DNA of 55,173 bases from an uncultured Myxococcaceae bacterium (GTDB taxonomy: Bacteria; Myxococcota_A; Polyangia; Polyangiales; Ga0077539): NCBI GenBank assembly GCA_945952225.1, contig CAMFHP010000048.1, positions 1 through 55,173 of the forward strand, in the 5' to 3' direction. The position numbers and the translations under genes are program-made. Every line of letters begins with the position of its first letter. The first letter of the stretch is position 1. Positions 1 to 8,590 of the stretch are shown piece by piece. The notes below the pieces were generated by a model, which was not told the origin of the DNA, did no database searches, and saw only the letters and a list, made by a program, of their open reading frames with translations.

Positions 1-229
1 CGTTGTGCGGCTGCAGGCTCATCGAGAGGGTGTTCTCCTCGGTGCGGCCCTGCTGCGGGGGGCGGTCGGCGGCGGGCGGCGGCGGCGGCGCAGGCGCGGT
101 CTGCGGCGTCGTCGGCGCGGCGGGCGCGTTGGCCGATGGCGTGGGCTGCGCGGCGGGCGGCGGAGGGTTCTTGCAGGCCGCGAGGGCGACGGTCGCCGCG
201 GCGACGAGGGGTGCGAAGCGGAGATGCAT
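1..229 (-). CDS. Proline-rich lipoprotein, N-terminal part (truncated by window edge)
   Basis: The reading frame starts at an ATG (complement of 227-229) and runs off the left edge, so only about 76 residues are visible. The N-terminus MHLRFAPLVAAATVALAAC is a lipoprotein signal with an LAAC lipobox, followed by a Pro/Ala/Thr-rich linker. A Shine-Dalgarno-like GGGAGCC lies about 8 bases before the ATG, which fixes the start. It should be an exported, lipid-anchored protein; its function cannot be told because the folded part is outside the window. The opposite-strand frame over the same bases encodes only Arg/Gly-rich low-complexity sequence and was not called. Confidence 0.7.
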   Translation of the reverse strand, partial: MHLRFAPLVAAATVALAACKNPPPPAAQPTPSANAPAAPTTPQTAPAPPPPPAADRPPQQGRTEENTLSMSLQPHN

Positions 230-333
230 GCGAGGCTCCCGTGGGGTGATGCGCGCGATGCGACGCGCGCCGTGACGCGGCCGTCGGGTACCACGACTCG
301 CCGCGCGGAACCAATGCTGCGCGCGCCACAGAC

Positions 334-367
334 TTGACGGCGCGCGGCCCACAAGAAAACCATCGCG
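334..367 (+). promoter_or_regulatory. Promoter candidate upstream of the DNRLRE-like gene
   Basis: TTGACG (334-339) is followed at -10 spacing by AACCATCGCG (358-367), ending 7 bases before the GTG at 375. The 15-mer TTGACGGCGCGCGGC at 334-348 occurs again, with the same 9-base spacing to ACCCATCGCG, upstream of serB (complement of 21177-21210). The recurrence is the main support; the -10 match to sigma70 is weak. Confidence 0.4.
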
Positions 368-374
368 CCCGATC

Positions 375-980
375 GTGATGCGCGCGTGGCGAGACATCGC
401 AGTGGCCGTGGTGCTGGGCGCGACGCCCGCGTGTGCCCATGGCGACGCGTGCCCCGCGCGGCGCACGTGCGATGCGCGGCGCGGCGGCGACACGACGGCT
501 GTCGACGGTCGCAGCGCGATCGCGCTCGCTTCGGACTCGGCGCGGGCGGGCGAAGGCGACGCGGGTGACGCGCTTCCGGTGGGCGCGCGACGGACCTTCG
601 TGCGCTTCGACCTCGCGCCCCTCGCGCAGGCCACGTCGGTGGAGCGGGCGGTGCTCTCGCTCGCGCCGCATCCCGCGTGGCGCAGCTCGGCGACGCCCCT
701 GCACCTCACCGTGCGTCGCGTCGAGGGCGCGTGGCGGGTCGACGACGTGGGCGCCGGGCGCGAGCCCGCGGTGGCCGAGGTGCTCGGCGAGGCGACGCTT
801 GCGGCGGGCGTACGCAGCCCCGTGCGCGTCGATGTGACCGAGGCGGTGCGCGCGTGGCTCGCGGGCGACGCGTCGGCGCAGGGGCTCGCGCTGGAGATCG
901 ACGGCGGCGCGGCGGTGTTCGCGGGGGCGGGCGCGGCGACGACGGGGCTGCGTCCGCGGATCGAGATGGTGCTGCGTTGA
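375..980 (+). CDS. DNRLRE-like secreted beta-sandwich protein
   Basis: A 201-residue protein with a short hydrophobic N-terminus (IAVAVVLGATPACAHG) that fits an export or lipoprotein signal. The second half resembles the DNRLRE/CBM96-like beta-sandwich found in secreted bacterial proteins: FVRFDLAPL, then VERAVLSL, a V-EGAW segment and a V-D-V-T-EAVRAWLAG strand-helix, ending in an ALEIDGG strand. Those features are typical of the family, whose members are thought to be adhesion or carbohydrate-binding modules; the binding partner is unknown here. GTG at 375 and ATG at 378 are both possible starts. Its TGA overlaps the TTG start of the kinase gene, suggesting one transcript with coupled translation. 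Confidence 0.65.
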   Translation: MMRAWRDIAVAVVLGATPACAHGDACPARRTCDARRGGDTTAVDGRSAIALASDSARAGEGDAGDALPVGARRTFVRFDLAPLAQATSVERAVLSLAPHPAWRSSATPLHLTVRRVEGAWRVDDVGAGREPAVAEVLGEATLAAGVRSPVRVDVTEAVRAWLAGDASAQGLALEIDGGAAVFAGAGAATTGLRPRIEMVLR

Positions 981-2269
981 AGCGCGCGCGCCGTGTGGGG
1001 CGCTACCACGTGCTCGATCGTGTGGGCAGCGGCGGCATGGCCGACGTGTACCGCGGCAAGGTCGTCGACGCCGACGGCGGCGAGCGCCTCGTGGCGATGA
1101 AGCGCGTGATCGAGATGTACGCGGAGGATCCGACCTTCGTGAAGATGCTCGTCGCGGAGCACCGGCTCTCGTCGATGCTCGTGCACCCGAACATCGCGCG
1201 CACCTACGAGCTCCTCCGCGCGCCCGAGGGGTACTTCATCGTGATGGAGTACGTCGACGGCAAGGACCTCCGCTCGACGCTCACGCGCGGCCTCGAACGC
1301 GGTCGCCCGATGGACGTGGACGACGCCGTGTACCTCATGGCGCGCGCGATCGACGGCCTCGACCACGCGCACGGCGCGACGACGGCCGAGGGCGTGGCGC
1401 TCCACCTCGTGCACCGTGATTTCTCTCCGTCGAACATTCTCATCGGCTACGACGGCAGCGTGAAGATCATCGACTTCGGCATCGCGAAGGCCGACGTCGA
1501 GCGCGAGCGCACGCAGATGGGAATCATCAAGGGCAAGGTGCGGTACATGTCGCCCGAGCAGGCCCAGGGCGAGGACCGTCTCACCGGGCAGAGCGACGTG
1601 TTCAGCGCGGGCAGCGTGCTCTACGAGGTGCTCGCGGGGCAGCCGGCGTTCCACGCGCCCAACGAGATCGACCTCATCTACGCGGTGCGCCGCGCGAACC
1701 CGAAGCCCCTGCGCGACCTCGCGCCCAACGTGCCCGACGCGCTCGCGTCGATCATCGAGACGGCGATGGCGAAGCACCGGCGCGACCGCTATCCGTCGGC
1801 GGGAATGTTCCGCGACGAGCTCGTGGCGTTTCTTCGCGCGCACGCGCCGGGGTATCGACGCACGCGCCTCGCGGGGTACATGAAGTCGCTCTGGGCGAGC
1901 GTGATCGACGACGAGCTCGCCACGATGCTCGAGTACGCGCTCTCCGACGCGCCCGCGGCGCCGAGCGAGAACCTCCTCGCGCACGTCTCGCTCGAAGAGT
2001 CGATGCAGGAGGTGGCCTCGGTGCTCGGCCCCGCCGACCCGCGCGCGTCGATGCCGCCGACGCCGATCCGTCCGGTGCCCCCGTCGCGGCAGCCGCTGCC
2101 CACGCCGCTGTCGAACCCCGCGATGGCGCGGTCGCTCTCGCCCGACGTGTTCGCCACCGAGCCCGACGCCTCGAACTGGATCGACGTGAACACCGAGACC
2201 GACCACACCACGGCGTCGCTGCCCGCCACGCACGCGCCCCCCGCTCCCCCCCGAGGACCGCGCCGTTGA
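977..2269 (+). CDS. Serine/threonine protein kinase (Hanks type), cytoplasmic
   Basis: 430 residues from a TTG start that overlaps the previous stop as TTGA; no upstream in-frame ATG or GTG belongs to the kinase fold. All Hanks motifs are present: glycine loop GSGGMADVY (about 17-25), ATP-binding Lys in VAMKRV (about 42), catalytic loop HRDFSPSNIL (146-155), DFG at 166-168 and a MSPEQ activation-segment end. The catalytic domain occupies roughly residues 8-285. The remainder is Pro/Ala-rich and low-complexity, with no membrane segment, so unlike many bacterial kinases it seems to be soluble. It should phosphorylate Ser/Thr of unknown partners. It sits between two exported-protein genes and its stop overlaps the next start by TTGA. 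Confidence 0.93.
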   Translation: MKRARRVGRYHVLDRVGSGGMADVYRGKVVDADGGERLVAMKRVIEMYAEDPTFVKMLVAEHRLSSMLVHPNIARTYELLRAPEGYFIVMEYVDGKDLRSTLTRGLERGRPMDVDDAVYLMARAIDGLDHAHGATTAEGVALHLVHRDFSPSNILIGYDGSVKIIDFGIAKADVERERTQMGIIKGKVRYMSPEQAQGEDRLTGQSDVFSAGSVLYEVLAGQPAFHAPNEIDLIYAVRRANPKPLRDLAPNVPDALASIIETAMAKHRRDRYPSAGMFRDELVAFLRAHAPGYRRTRLAGYMKSLWASVIDDELATMLEYALSDAPAAPSENLLAHVSLEESMQEVASVLGPADPRASMPPTPIRPVPPSRQPLPTPLSNPAMARSLSPDVFATEPDASNWIDVNTETDHTTASLPATHAPPAPPRGPRR

Positions 2270-3180
2270 AGCTCCGCACGCTGCTGCTCTGCGCGCTCGC
2301 GACCGCCGCCTGCGCGAGCCGTCGGAGCGCGCCCCGCCCGCCCGATCCCGCACCGGTCGACGAGTCACCGAATGACGACGAGGCCGCGAGCGACGCGCTG
2401 CCCGACGCGGGCGCGCCCGATCCCGTGGGGGGCTGCGCGAGCGTTCCGCGCGGGGCCGTGTGCCTGCCCGCGGGCCTCGCGGGGCTCGGCATCGACCGCG
2501 GCGAAGCGCACTTCGAAGAGCGCCCTCCCCACGCGGTGCGCGTGCACGCCTTCGCGATCGATCGCAACGAGGTGAACGCGCGGCAGTACCTCCGATGTGT
2601 CTCCGAGGGCCGATGCGCGGCGCCGTCGTGCGAGCTCCCCCGCACGCACCGCGAGCCCGCGCGCTGCGTCGCGTGGGCCGACGCACAGGCCTACTGCACC
2701 TGGCGCGGCGGACGACTCCCCAGCGAGGTCGAGTGGGAGCGCGCGGCCGCGGGGCTGCTCCCCGATCACCGGCTCTACGTGTGGGGTGACGCGGTGCCCG
2801 ACGGCGCCGTCGTGCGCGACGAGACCCCCGAGGGCGTGCGCGCGCTCGCGGGCGGCGTCGCCGAGTGGGTGCTCGACGGCGGCGACTTCTACCCGTCGCT
2901 CCCGCGCGTCCGCGATGCGGGACTCGATGCACTCGACGCGAGCCTCGATGCGAGCGCCGACGCCGACGATGCCGACGATGCGATCGCCTACGAGATCACC
3001 GACGGCGGGCTCTACGTGCTCGACGCGTACATGGGCCCCGCGCGCTCGCGATGGCGCGTCGTGCGCGGCGGTCATGCGCGCGAAGCGACCGCGTTGCGCA
3101 CCACGACCGTGCGGCGCTTCCGTCAGCCCACGGACCGCCTCGCGTGGGTGGGCTTCCGCTGCGTGTACGCGCCCGAGTAG
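2266..3180 (+). CDS. SUMF1/FGE-sulfatase-domain lipoprotein
   Basis: A 304-residue protein starting at TTG that overlaps the kinase stop. MKLRTLLLCALATAAC is a lipoprotein signal (lipobox TAAC). The rest is a formylglycine-generating-enzyme-like (SUMF1) fold: FAIDRNEVNARQYLRC, CVAWADAQAYCTWRGGRLP, SEVEWERAAAG, VAEWVLDG, VVRGGHAR and the closing WVGFRCVY. The two catalytic cysteines of true formylglycine-generating enzymes, expected just after the RGG motif, are absent (REATALRTTTVRRF follows), so sulfatase activation is unlikely; such domains are common as binding or scaffold modules in myxobacterial kinase clusters. An Asp/Ala-rich insert (about residues 220-245) interrupts the domain. Co-expression with the kinase is implied by the TTGA overlap. 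Confidence 0.85.
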   Translation: MKLRTLLLCALATAACASRRSAPRPPDPAPVDESPNDDEAASDALPDAGAPDPVGGCASVPRGAVCLPAGLAGLGIDRGEAHFEERPPHAVRVHAFAIDRNEVNARQYLRCVSEGRCAAPSCELPRTHREPARCVAWADAQAYCTWRGGRLPSEVEWERAAAGLLPDHRLYVWGDAVPDGAVVRDETPEGVRALAGGVAEWVLDGGDFYPSLPRVRDAGLDALDASLDASADADDADDAIAYEITDGGLYVLDAYMGPARSRWRVVRGGHAREATALRTTTVRRFRQPTDRLAWVGFRCVYAPE

Positions 3181-3225
3181 GTCCGCGTCGCGCGTTGGCC
3201 CGCGCGCTGCACACGGCGGCGCGGA

Positions 3226-3249
3226 GCGAGCCCTCACACCACGGCTCGC
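3226..3249 (+). other. Stem-loop upstream of the cytochrome c gene
   Basis: GCGAGCC (3226-3232) can pair perfectly with GGCTCGC (3243-3249) around a 10-base loop. It lies between the SUMF1-type gene and the Shine-Dalgarno sequence AAGGAG (3254-3259). There is no T tract, so it could be an attenuating hairpin, the operon 3' end or chance in GC-rich DNA. Confidence 0.35.
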
Positions 3250-3264
3250 CCGCAAGGAGACGTC

Positions 3265-3672
3265 ATGCGCGTGTTGCACGCCACGGCGGTGCTCGCCCTG
3301 AGCATCGCCCTCTCGACCGGATGCAAGCCTCCCCCTTCGACGCCCGCGACGACGAGCGATCCCGTGATGGCGACGCCCACCGCGGCGACGCCCGAAGCCG
3401 AGGCGCAGCAGATCTTCGCGGGCCGATGCTCGCCCTGTCACGGCGCCACGGGATCGGGGGACGGCGCAGCCGCTGCCGCACTGAACCCCCGCCCGCGCAA
3501 CTTTCACGACGGGGCGTGGCAGGCGTCGGTGACCGACGAGCACATCGAGAACATCATCCGCGTAGGCGGCGCGGCCGTGGGCAAGAGCGCGGCGATGCCC
3601 GCGAACCCCGACCTCGTGTCGAAGCCCGCGGTCGTCACCGCGCTGCGCACCCTCATCCGCGGATACCGCTGA
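3265..3672 (+). CDS. Small cytochrome c lipoprotein
   Basis: 135 residues with a lipoprotein signal ending STGC at residue 20 and one heme-binding CSPCH motif at 55-59. GDGAAAAALNPRPRNF after the heme motif and the C-terminal VTALRTLIRGY helix match class I cytochrome c of the cbb3-subunit or soluble cytochrome type. A Met ligand candidate is in AAMPANP. It should be a membrane-anchored periplasmic electron carrier; its partner oxidase or reductase is not in the window. A good Shine-Dalgarno (AAGGAG, 5 bases before ATG) supports the start. The 3' end overlaps the convergent hemG gene by 20 bases. Confidence 0.88.
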   Translation: MRVLHATAVLALSIALSTGCKPPPSTPATTSDPVMATPTAATPEAEAQQIFAGRCSPCHGATGSGDGAAAAALNPRPRNFHDGAWQASVTDEHIENIIRVGGAAVGKSAAMPANPDLVSKPAVVTALRTLIRGYR

Positions 3673-5032
3673 TCCTCGTCGCGATCGCTTCGGCGGCCGC
3701 GGTCGCGCCCCGCACGCACCCTGCGATGCCGGGCCCATCGACCGCGGCGCCGACGATCGAGAGTCCCCCCATCGCAGCGGCGCGCGCACGGCACTCGGTC
3801 GCGCGGCGCGTGTGGCCCACCTCGGGGCAGGGCGTGCCGGTTTCAAAGCGTTCCACGGCAGACCAGCGCGCTTCGGGGAGCGGCAGGATCGTCGAGAGCG
3901 CCTCGCGGGCGAAGCGCACCACGTCGGCATCGGATGCGCCCATCCACGCGAGCGCGTGCGCGGGACGGAACGCGGTGCGGACCACCGAGAGGTGATCGGC
4001 CACACGCGCGGGCCACTTGCGGTCGACGAAGGTCACCGCGCTCAGCGCGTTGAGCGGCGCCGGGGCGTTGCGCGGAATCAGCGCGCCGCTCGCCCGGGGG
4101 AGCTGCAACGACGCGCGCTCGAAGGCCATCACCACGGTCAGCGCGGGCTTCAACCGAAAGCGCCGCAGGAGCTCCGCGAGCTCGGGCGATTCGGCTTCGA
4201 GCAGGTCGGCGGTCACACCCGGCGGCGTCGCGAGCACGAGTTCGTCGGCGTCGAGGCGCACGCCGTCGTCGAGGTGCACGCTCCACCCGTCGTCGTGGCG
4301 GGCCACGCGGCGCGCGGGCGCCTCGCGAATCACGCGGTCGGGACCGAGCGCGCGGGCCAGCTCGTGGACCACGCCGTCGAGCCCTCCGTGCGGCGCGCGC
4401 ATGGGCGAGTGACCCGTGGGGCGTGGCGCCGACGCGAGGGCGCGCAAGAGGCTCCCGCGCACGTTCGCGAACATCGGCATGATCGTGGCCGCGTCGAGCT
4501 CGTCGATGTCACCGCCGTAGATGCCGCCGACCACGGGCTCGACGAGGTGGTCCTTCACCTCCTGGCCGAAGCGCGCGCCCACGAGCGCGCCCACGGTGGC
4601 CTCGGGCTCGTCACGCGCGGGGAGCACCAGGTCCATCGCCGCGCGGGCCTTGCCGAGGGGCGACAGAAGCCGCGTGCGCGCGAGCTGCGACACGCTCCGC
4701 GGCATGCCCAGCGCCATGCCGTCGGGCAGCGGCTGCATCCCCCGTCGATGGGCGACCATCACGCGCGATGCGCCCTCGTCGGGCGCGCGGAGCGAGCCGC
4801 CGAGACCGAGCGATTCGCAGAGCGCTTCGGCGTGCCCGGGGCGCGTGAGAAACGCGTCGGGACCGAGCTCCACGGTGCATCCGTCGCGACGGAGCGTGCG
4901 CACGTTGCCGCCCACGCGCCCCGACGATTCGAGCACCACCACGTCGGCCTCGGGCTGCGCGCGCGTGAGCGCATACGCCGCCGTCAGACCCGCGAGACCA
5001 CCACCGACCACGACCACTCGCTGCGTTGCCAT
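3653..5032 (-). CDS. hemG: Protoporphyrinogen oxidase, oxygen-dependent FAD type
   Basis: Converts protoporphyrinogen IX to protoporphyrin IX, the penultimate step of heme synthesis, at the membrane surface using FAD and oxygen. The 459-residue protein starts MATQRVVVVGGGLAGLTA, a Rossmann FAD motif; VVVLESSGRVGGNVRT binds the ribose and VGGIYGGDIDELDA is a family signature. The C-terminal IVGAAVDGPGIAGCVRGA is the second FAD segment. Length agrees with the HemY/HemG family of myxobacteria (also called hemY). The frame is open further upstream to 5089, but those residues are Arg-rich and unlike the family, so the ATG at 5032 was chosen; no clear Shine-Dalgarno is close. No other heme gene is nearby. 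Confidence 0.92.
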   Translation of the reverse strand: MATQRVVVVGGGLAGLTAAYALTRAQPEADVVVLESSGRVGGNVRTLRRDGCTVELGPDAFLTRPGHAEALCESLGLGGSLRAPDEGASRVMVAHRRGMQPLPDGMALGMPRSVSQLARTRLLSPLGKARAAMDLVLPARDEPEATVGALVGARFGQEVKDHLVEPVVGGIYGGDIDELDAATIMPMFANVRGSLLRALASAPRPTGHSPMRAPHGGLDGVVHELARALGPDRVIREAPARRVARHDDGWSVHLDDGVRLDADELVLATPPGVTADLLEAESPELAELLRRFRLKPALTVVMAFERASLQLPRASGALIPRNAPAPLNALSAVTFVDRKWPARVADHLSVVRTAFRPAHALAWMGASDADVVRFAREALSTILPLPEARWSAVERFETGTPCPEVGHTRRATECRARAAAMGGLSIVGAAVDGPGIAGCVRGATAAAEAIATRISGIRG

Positions 5033-5161
5033 GAGAAGAAACGACCGTTCCTTTCGTCGCGGTCGTGCACCTCTCACGCGCTGTGCCACGCGCCTTCACG
5101 CGGCGCGTCGCGGCCTCGCGGCGTGCACCGCGGGCGCTGCGATCGTCGTGCGCGAACGAAC

Positions 5162-6088
5162 CTACTCCGCGGGCATTCCGCGGAGCGCGCGGTCGTGAAA
5201 GAGCAGCATCTCCACGCCACCGGCGCCGCGGTTGAACACGTAGTCGTGGGGCCCTTCGACGAGCCTCACCTCGTGCTCGATGTGGCGCGCCGTCATCGCG
5301 TCGTGCAGTTCGAGCATGTGCCGCGTGAGTCGATCGGCGCGCGTTCCGACCAGTCGGATGTGCTGACGCAGACCGCGCGGTTGATGCTGCGCGAGCACGC
5401 GCTCGACGCGGCGGTTCACGGCGGGCTGGAGCGCGCCCACGACACCGAAGGTCTCGGGGTGACGGAGGCCCGCTTCGAGCGCCGTCAGCCCACCGAGCGA
5501 CACGCCGTCGACGCCCGTCGCCTCGCGCGTCGTGAGCACCGGGAGCTCCGCCCGCGCCCGCGCGACGACCACGCGCGCGACCCAGTCGGCGTAGGCCAGC
5601 GAGACCGTTCCTGCGTCGGGGTCGAGGGTGTCGGGCGTGAAGGGCGTGACCACCACGAGCCCCTGATACGGACGCCGCGCGAGGTCGCGACGGAGGCGCT
5701 GGTACCGCGCGGGATCGACGAACCCCAGAAAGGCCTCGACGCGCAGTCCGTGACGACGGAGCTCCGCATCGGAGGCACCGAGCTCGTAGTCGTGCGCCCA
5801 TCCCCACGCGCCCGCATCGACGCCGCGCTGCGACTCGCCCCACCCGTGGAACGCCACGAGCAGCGGATGGCGCGCGTTCGCGGCACGCCCATGCGGAAGG
5901 AGCACGCCCACGCTGACGGGCCCGAGGGGGCTCGCGTCGAAGTGCCAGAGCTGCTCGTCGAGGGTCGAGGGTCGGCGCGTGGGCGTCGGCACCTGCGCGA
6001 CCGCGACGACGGCCAGCGTGGCGACGGTCGCGAGACACAGCAGGGCGACGGCCCGCGCCGCCCCGCGCGGTGCGGAGCGGTCGGTCAT
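5162..6088 (-). CDS. Secreted alpha/beta-hydrolase (putative esterase)
   Basis: A 308-residue enzyme with one N-terminal hydrophobic segment (about 14-32) acting as signal peptide or anchor. An HGWGESQRG oxyanion-type segment follows at about 81, and GVSLGG places the nucleophile at Ser197. The acid may be in the VGTRADRLT stretch, and the His in EGPHDYVFNRG near the C-terminus. This order matches the esterase D/PHB depolymerase-like group, which hydrolyses carboxyl esters; the substrate cannot be read from the sequence. It lies between hemG (130 bases away) and the Stig1-repeat gene (36 bases), all on the - strand. TAGCCT ends 15 bases before the ATG and could be a -10 element. Confidence 0.8.
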   Translation of the reverse strand: MTDRSAPRGAARAVALLCLATVATLAVVAVAQVPTPTRRPSTLDEQLWHFDASPLGPVSVGVLLPHGRAANARHPLLVAFHGWGESQRGVDAGAWGWAHDYELGASDAELRRHGLRVEAFLGFVDPARYQRLRRDLARRPYQGLVVVTPFTPDTLDPDAGTVSLAYADWVARVVVARARAELPVLTTREATGVDGVSLGGLTALEAGLRHPETFGVVGALQPAVNRRVERVLAQHQPRGLRQHIRLVGTRADRLTRHMLELHDAMTARHIEHEVRLVEGPHDYVFNRGAGGVEMLLFHDRALRGMPAE

Positions 6089-6124
6089 CGGGAGGTGCGT
6101 GAGGCTACAGGAAACGGAGGGCGT

Positions 6125-8443
6125 TCAGCGGCCGCGGCAGGTGCCGAAGACGCAGAACTGGTTGCGGCCGCAGGTGGTGCCGCAGGTGCCGCAGTTGGCG
6201 GTGTCGAAGTTGGTGTTCGTGCAGCGCGCGCCGCAGAGCGTGTTGTTCGCGGGGCATCCGCAGCGACCACCGATGCAGACCTGACCGGCGCCGCAGCGGT
6301 TGCCGCAGGTGCCGCAGTTCTGCGGGTCGTTGTTGGTGTTGAGGCAACGGCCGCCGCACGACGAGAGCGGCGCCGGGCAGGTGCACGCGCCGCCGCGGCA
6401 CTCGAAGGTCGCGGGGCACACGTTGCCGCAGCGTCCGCAGTTGTTCGGGTCGGTGTTCGTGTCGAGGCAGCGACCGCCGCACGACGAGAGGGGCGCGCCG
6501 CACGCGCAGCGACCGCCGATGCAGGCCTGCGTGGCCGCGCAGGCGTTGCCGCACGCGCCGCAGTCGAGCGGGCTCGACGACGTGTCGACGCAGAAGCCGT
6601 TGCAGAGCACCGTGGAGCCGGGGCACGCGCAGCGGCCGTTCATGCAGGGCGTTCCCGACGGGCACGCGGTCGCGCAGGAGCCGCAGTGCGTGGGGTCGGT
6701 CTGCGTGTCGACGCACTCGGTTCCACACACGACGCGAGGCGCGGTGCACGACATCGTCGTGCGGCACACGCCCGCGGTGCAGGTGGCGCCCGCGGCGCAG
6801 ACGTTGCCGCAGCGGCCGCAGTTCGACGGGTCGGTCTGCACGTCGACGCAACGGTCGCCGCAGGTCGTACGGGGCGGCGGGCAGGGCGTGCCGCACACGC
6901 CGCCGACGCACACCGCAGCGCCCGCACACACGTTGCCGCACGCGCCGCAGTTCGACGGATCGGTCTGCACGTCGGTGCATCCGCCGCCGCACTCGACCTG
7001 GGGCGCGCGGCAGCGGCTCTGGCACGTTCCCATCACGCAGGCCGAGCCCGTGGGACACACGTTGCCGCACGCGCCGCAGTTGTTCGTGTCGGTGGTCGGG
7101 TCGACGCAGCGGCCCGAGCACTGGATCTGCGGGGCCATGCAGGTCGAGCCCACGCAGGTGCCGTTGCTGCACATCTCGCCCGTGGCGCAGCGACGACCGC
7201 ACGCGCCGCAGTTCGCGGGATCGGTGCGGAGGTTCGCGCAGCCGCTCGGGCAGATGCTCCGGGGCGGCGAGCAGTTGGGCGGCGTTCCGCAACGGCCGAG
7301 GAGGCAGATCTCACCGGCGCCGCAGCGGTTGCCGCACGAGCCGCAGTTCGTCGGGTCGATGCGGAAGTCGGTGCATCCGCCGTTGCAGGCCACGAGGGGG
7401 TTGGTGCAGCGCGCCTGGCAGCTCCCGAAGGAGCAGAGCTGACCCGCCGCGCAGCGGTTGCCACACGATCCGCAGTTGTTCGGGTCGTTGAGCGTGAGCA
7501 CGCAGGTGCCGCCGCAGCGCGCCGCGGGGAACGGGCACGTGATGGTGCAGATGCCCAGCGCGCAGGCCGCGCCCGCGGGGCACGAGTTGCCGCATCCGCC
7601 GCAGTGGTTCGGGTCGGTCTGCGTGTTCACGCACGACGCGCCGCAGGTCACGTTGGGACGCGCGCAGGTCGTGGTGCACACGCCCGCCGAGCACACCTGC
7701 CCGTCGCCGCAGCGGTTGCCGCACGACCCGCAGTTGTTGGGATCGGTCTGTCCGTTGACGCAGGCGCCGTCGCAGGTGATCTGCGTGGCGTCGCACACGA
7801 GCGCGCAGACGCCGCCGGTGCAGACGCGTCCGTCGGCGCAGGTGCGGCCGCAGGCGCCGCAGTTCGCGGGGCTCGCGCGGAGGTCGACACACTCCATGCC
7901 GCAGAGGGTCTGGCCCTCGGGGCACACCGCGGTGCACGCGCCCGACGCGCAGGCCTGCGTGGCGGTGCACGCGTTGTTGCACGAGCCGCAGTTGAGGCGA
8001 TCGGAGGAGAGGTCGACACAGGCGCCCGCGCACTCCGTCGTGCCCATCGGACACACGGTCACGCACGCGCCGGCCGCACATCGACCGGAGCGGCAGACGG
8101 TGCCGCACGCGCCGCAGTTGTTCGGGTCGCTCGTGACGTCGACGCAGCGGTCGCCGCACGTCTGGAGCGGCGGGAGACACACGGGCGGCATGTCGGGGAG
8201 CGGCACGTCGTCGTCGATCACGTCGGGCAGCGTGACGTCGTCGTCGACGGTGTCGAAAGGCACGTCGATCGTGTCGAAGGGCACGTCGGCGTCGGGCGTG
8301 TCGAGCGGCACATCGGCGCGGTCGGCGGGCACGTCGGGCGTGGCGCCGTCGGGCACCACCTCGCCATCGAGCTCGGTGCGTCCGCACGCGGCGGAGAGCA
8401 TCGCGAGCGCGCCGGCGAGCGCGATCAATCGTAGGTTGCGCAT
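6125..8443 (-). CDS. Stig1-like cysteine-repeat lipoprotein, 16 repeats
   Basis: 772 residues from an ATG preceded by GGGAGGAG. The signal MRNLRLIALAGALAMLSAAC ends in an SAAC lipobox. Residues about 21-88 are an acidic linker of repeated DVP/DTxD units, and the rest is 16 tandem repeats of about 43 residues. Each repeat has the pattern C-G-x-C-V-D...D-P-N-N-C-G-x-C-G-N-x-C...C...G-x-C, typically with eight cysteines. This resembles the stigma-specific Stig1 family seen in myxobacterial surface proteins; automatic pipelines sometimes mislabel such proteins as tryptophan synthase alpha chain, which they are not. The repeats are expected to be disulfide-bonded and extended on the cell surface. 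Function is unknown, adhesion being a reasonable guess. A paralogue lies at 24684-27668. Confidence 0.9.
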   Translation of the reverse strand: MRNLRLIALAGALAMLSAACGRTELDGEVVPDGATPDVPADRADVPLDTPDADVPFDTIDVPFDTVDDDVTLPDVIDDDVPLPDMPPVCLPPLQTCGDRCVDVTSDPNNCGACGTVCRSGRCAAGACVTVCPMGTTECAGACVDLSSDRLNCGSCNNACTATQACASGACTAVCPEGQTLCGMECVDLRASPANCGACGRTCADGRVCTGGVCALVCDATQITCDGACVNGQTDPNNCGSCGNRCGDGQVCSAGVCTTTCARPNVTCGASCVNTQTDPNHCGGCGNSCPAGAACALGICTITCPFPAARCGGTCVLTLNDPNNCGSCGNRCAAGQLCSFGSCQARCTNPLVACNGGCTDFRIDPTNCGSCGNRCGAGEICLLGRCGTPPNCSPPRSICPSGCANLRTDPANCGACGRRCATGEMCSNGTCVGSTCMAPQIQCSGRCVDPTTDTNNCGACGNVCPTGSACVMGTCQSRCRAPQVECGGGCTDVQTDPSNCGACGNVCAGAAVCVGGVCGTPCPPPRTTCGDRCVDVQTDPSNCGRCGNVCAAGATCTAGVCRTTMSCTAPRVVCGTECVDTQTDPTHCGSCATACPSGTPCMNGRCACPGSTVLCNGFCVDTSSSPLDCGACGNACAATQACIGGRCACGAPLSSCGGRCLDTNTDPNNCGRCGNVCPATFECRGGACTCPAPLSSCGGRCLNTNNDPQNCGTCGNRCGAGQVCIGGRCGCPANNTLCGARCTNTNFDTANCGTCGTTCGRNQFCVFGTCRGR
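6128..8179 (-). repeat. Tandem array of sixteen ~129-bp coding repeats (Stig1-like #1)
   Basis: Repeats are recognisable by recurring Cys-rich blocks such as DPNNCGSCGNRC. Units diverge in sequence but keep the cysteine spacing; the last five lose one inter-repeat Cys arrangement and use an ACP/TCPAPLSSC linker, so the array has at least two sub-families. Confidence 0.85.
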
Positions 8444-8572
8444 GGGTTCTCTCCTCCCAACGGAGGGGGGCGAAGGAATCGCGGAGCGCCGCCGTGCGCA
8501 CACCAGAGTGCGCGCGGATCGCCCGCTCGGCGCGCGGATCATGCGTCAGACCGTGGTGGGGGTAAAGCGGTG

Positions 8573-8578
8573 TAGAGT
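8573..8578 (+). promoter_or_regulatory. -10-like hexamer TAGAGT before the large esterase gene
   Basis: TAGAGT ends 12 bases before the GTG start at 8591 and there is no Shine-Dalgarno, so the transcript may be leaderless. No convincing -35 was found 16-18 bases upstream. Confidence 0.35.
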
Positions 8579-8590
8579 CCGCCGCATCCC

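Noticed and set aside
6125-8179. CRISPR-like regular repeats
   Set aside because: The periodicity of about 129 bases is in frame and encodes conserved cysteines; there are no short identical repeats with unique spacers.
3812-8434. A 1540-residue + strand open frame covering hemG, the esterase and the first Stig1-repeat gene
   Set aside because: It is antisense to three convincing genes, is rich in Arg/Ala/Val/Gly/His with no domain, and such long frames arise because stop codons are rare in very GC-rich DNA.
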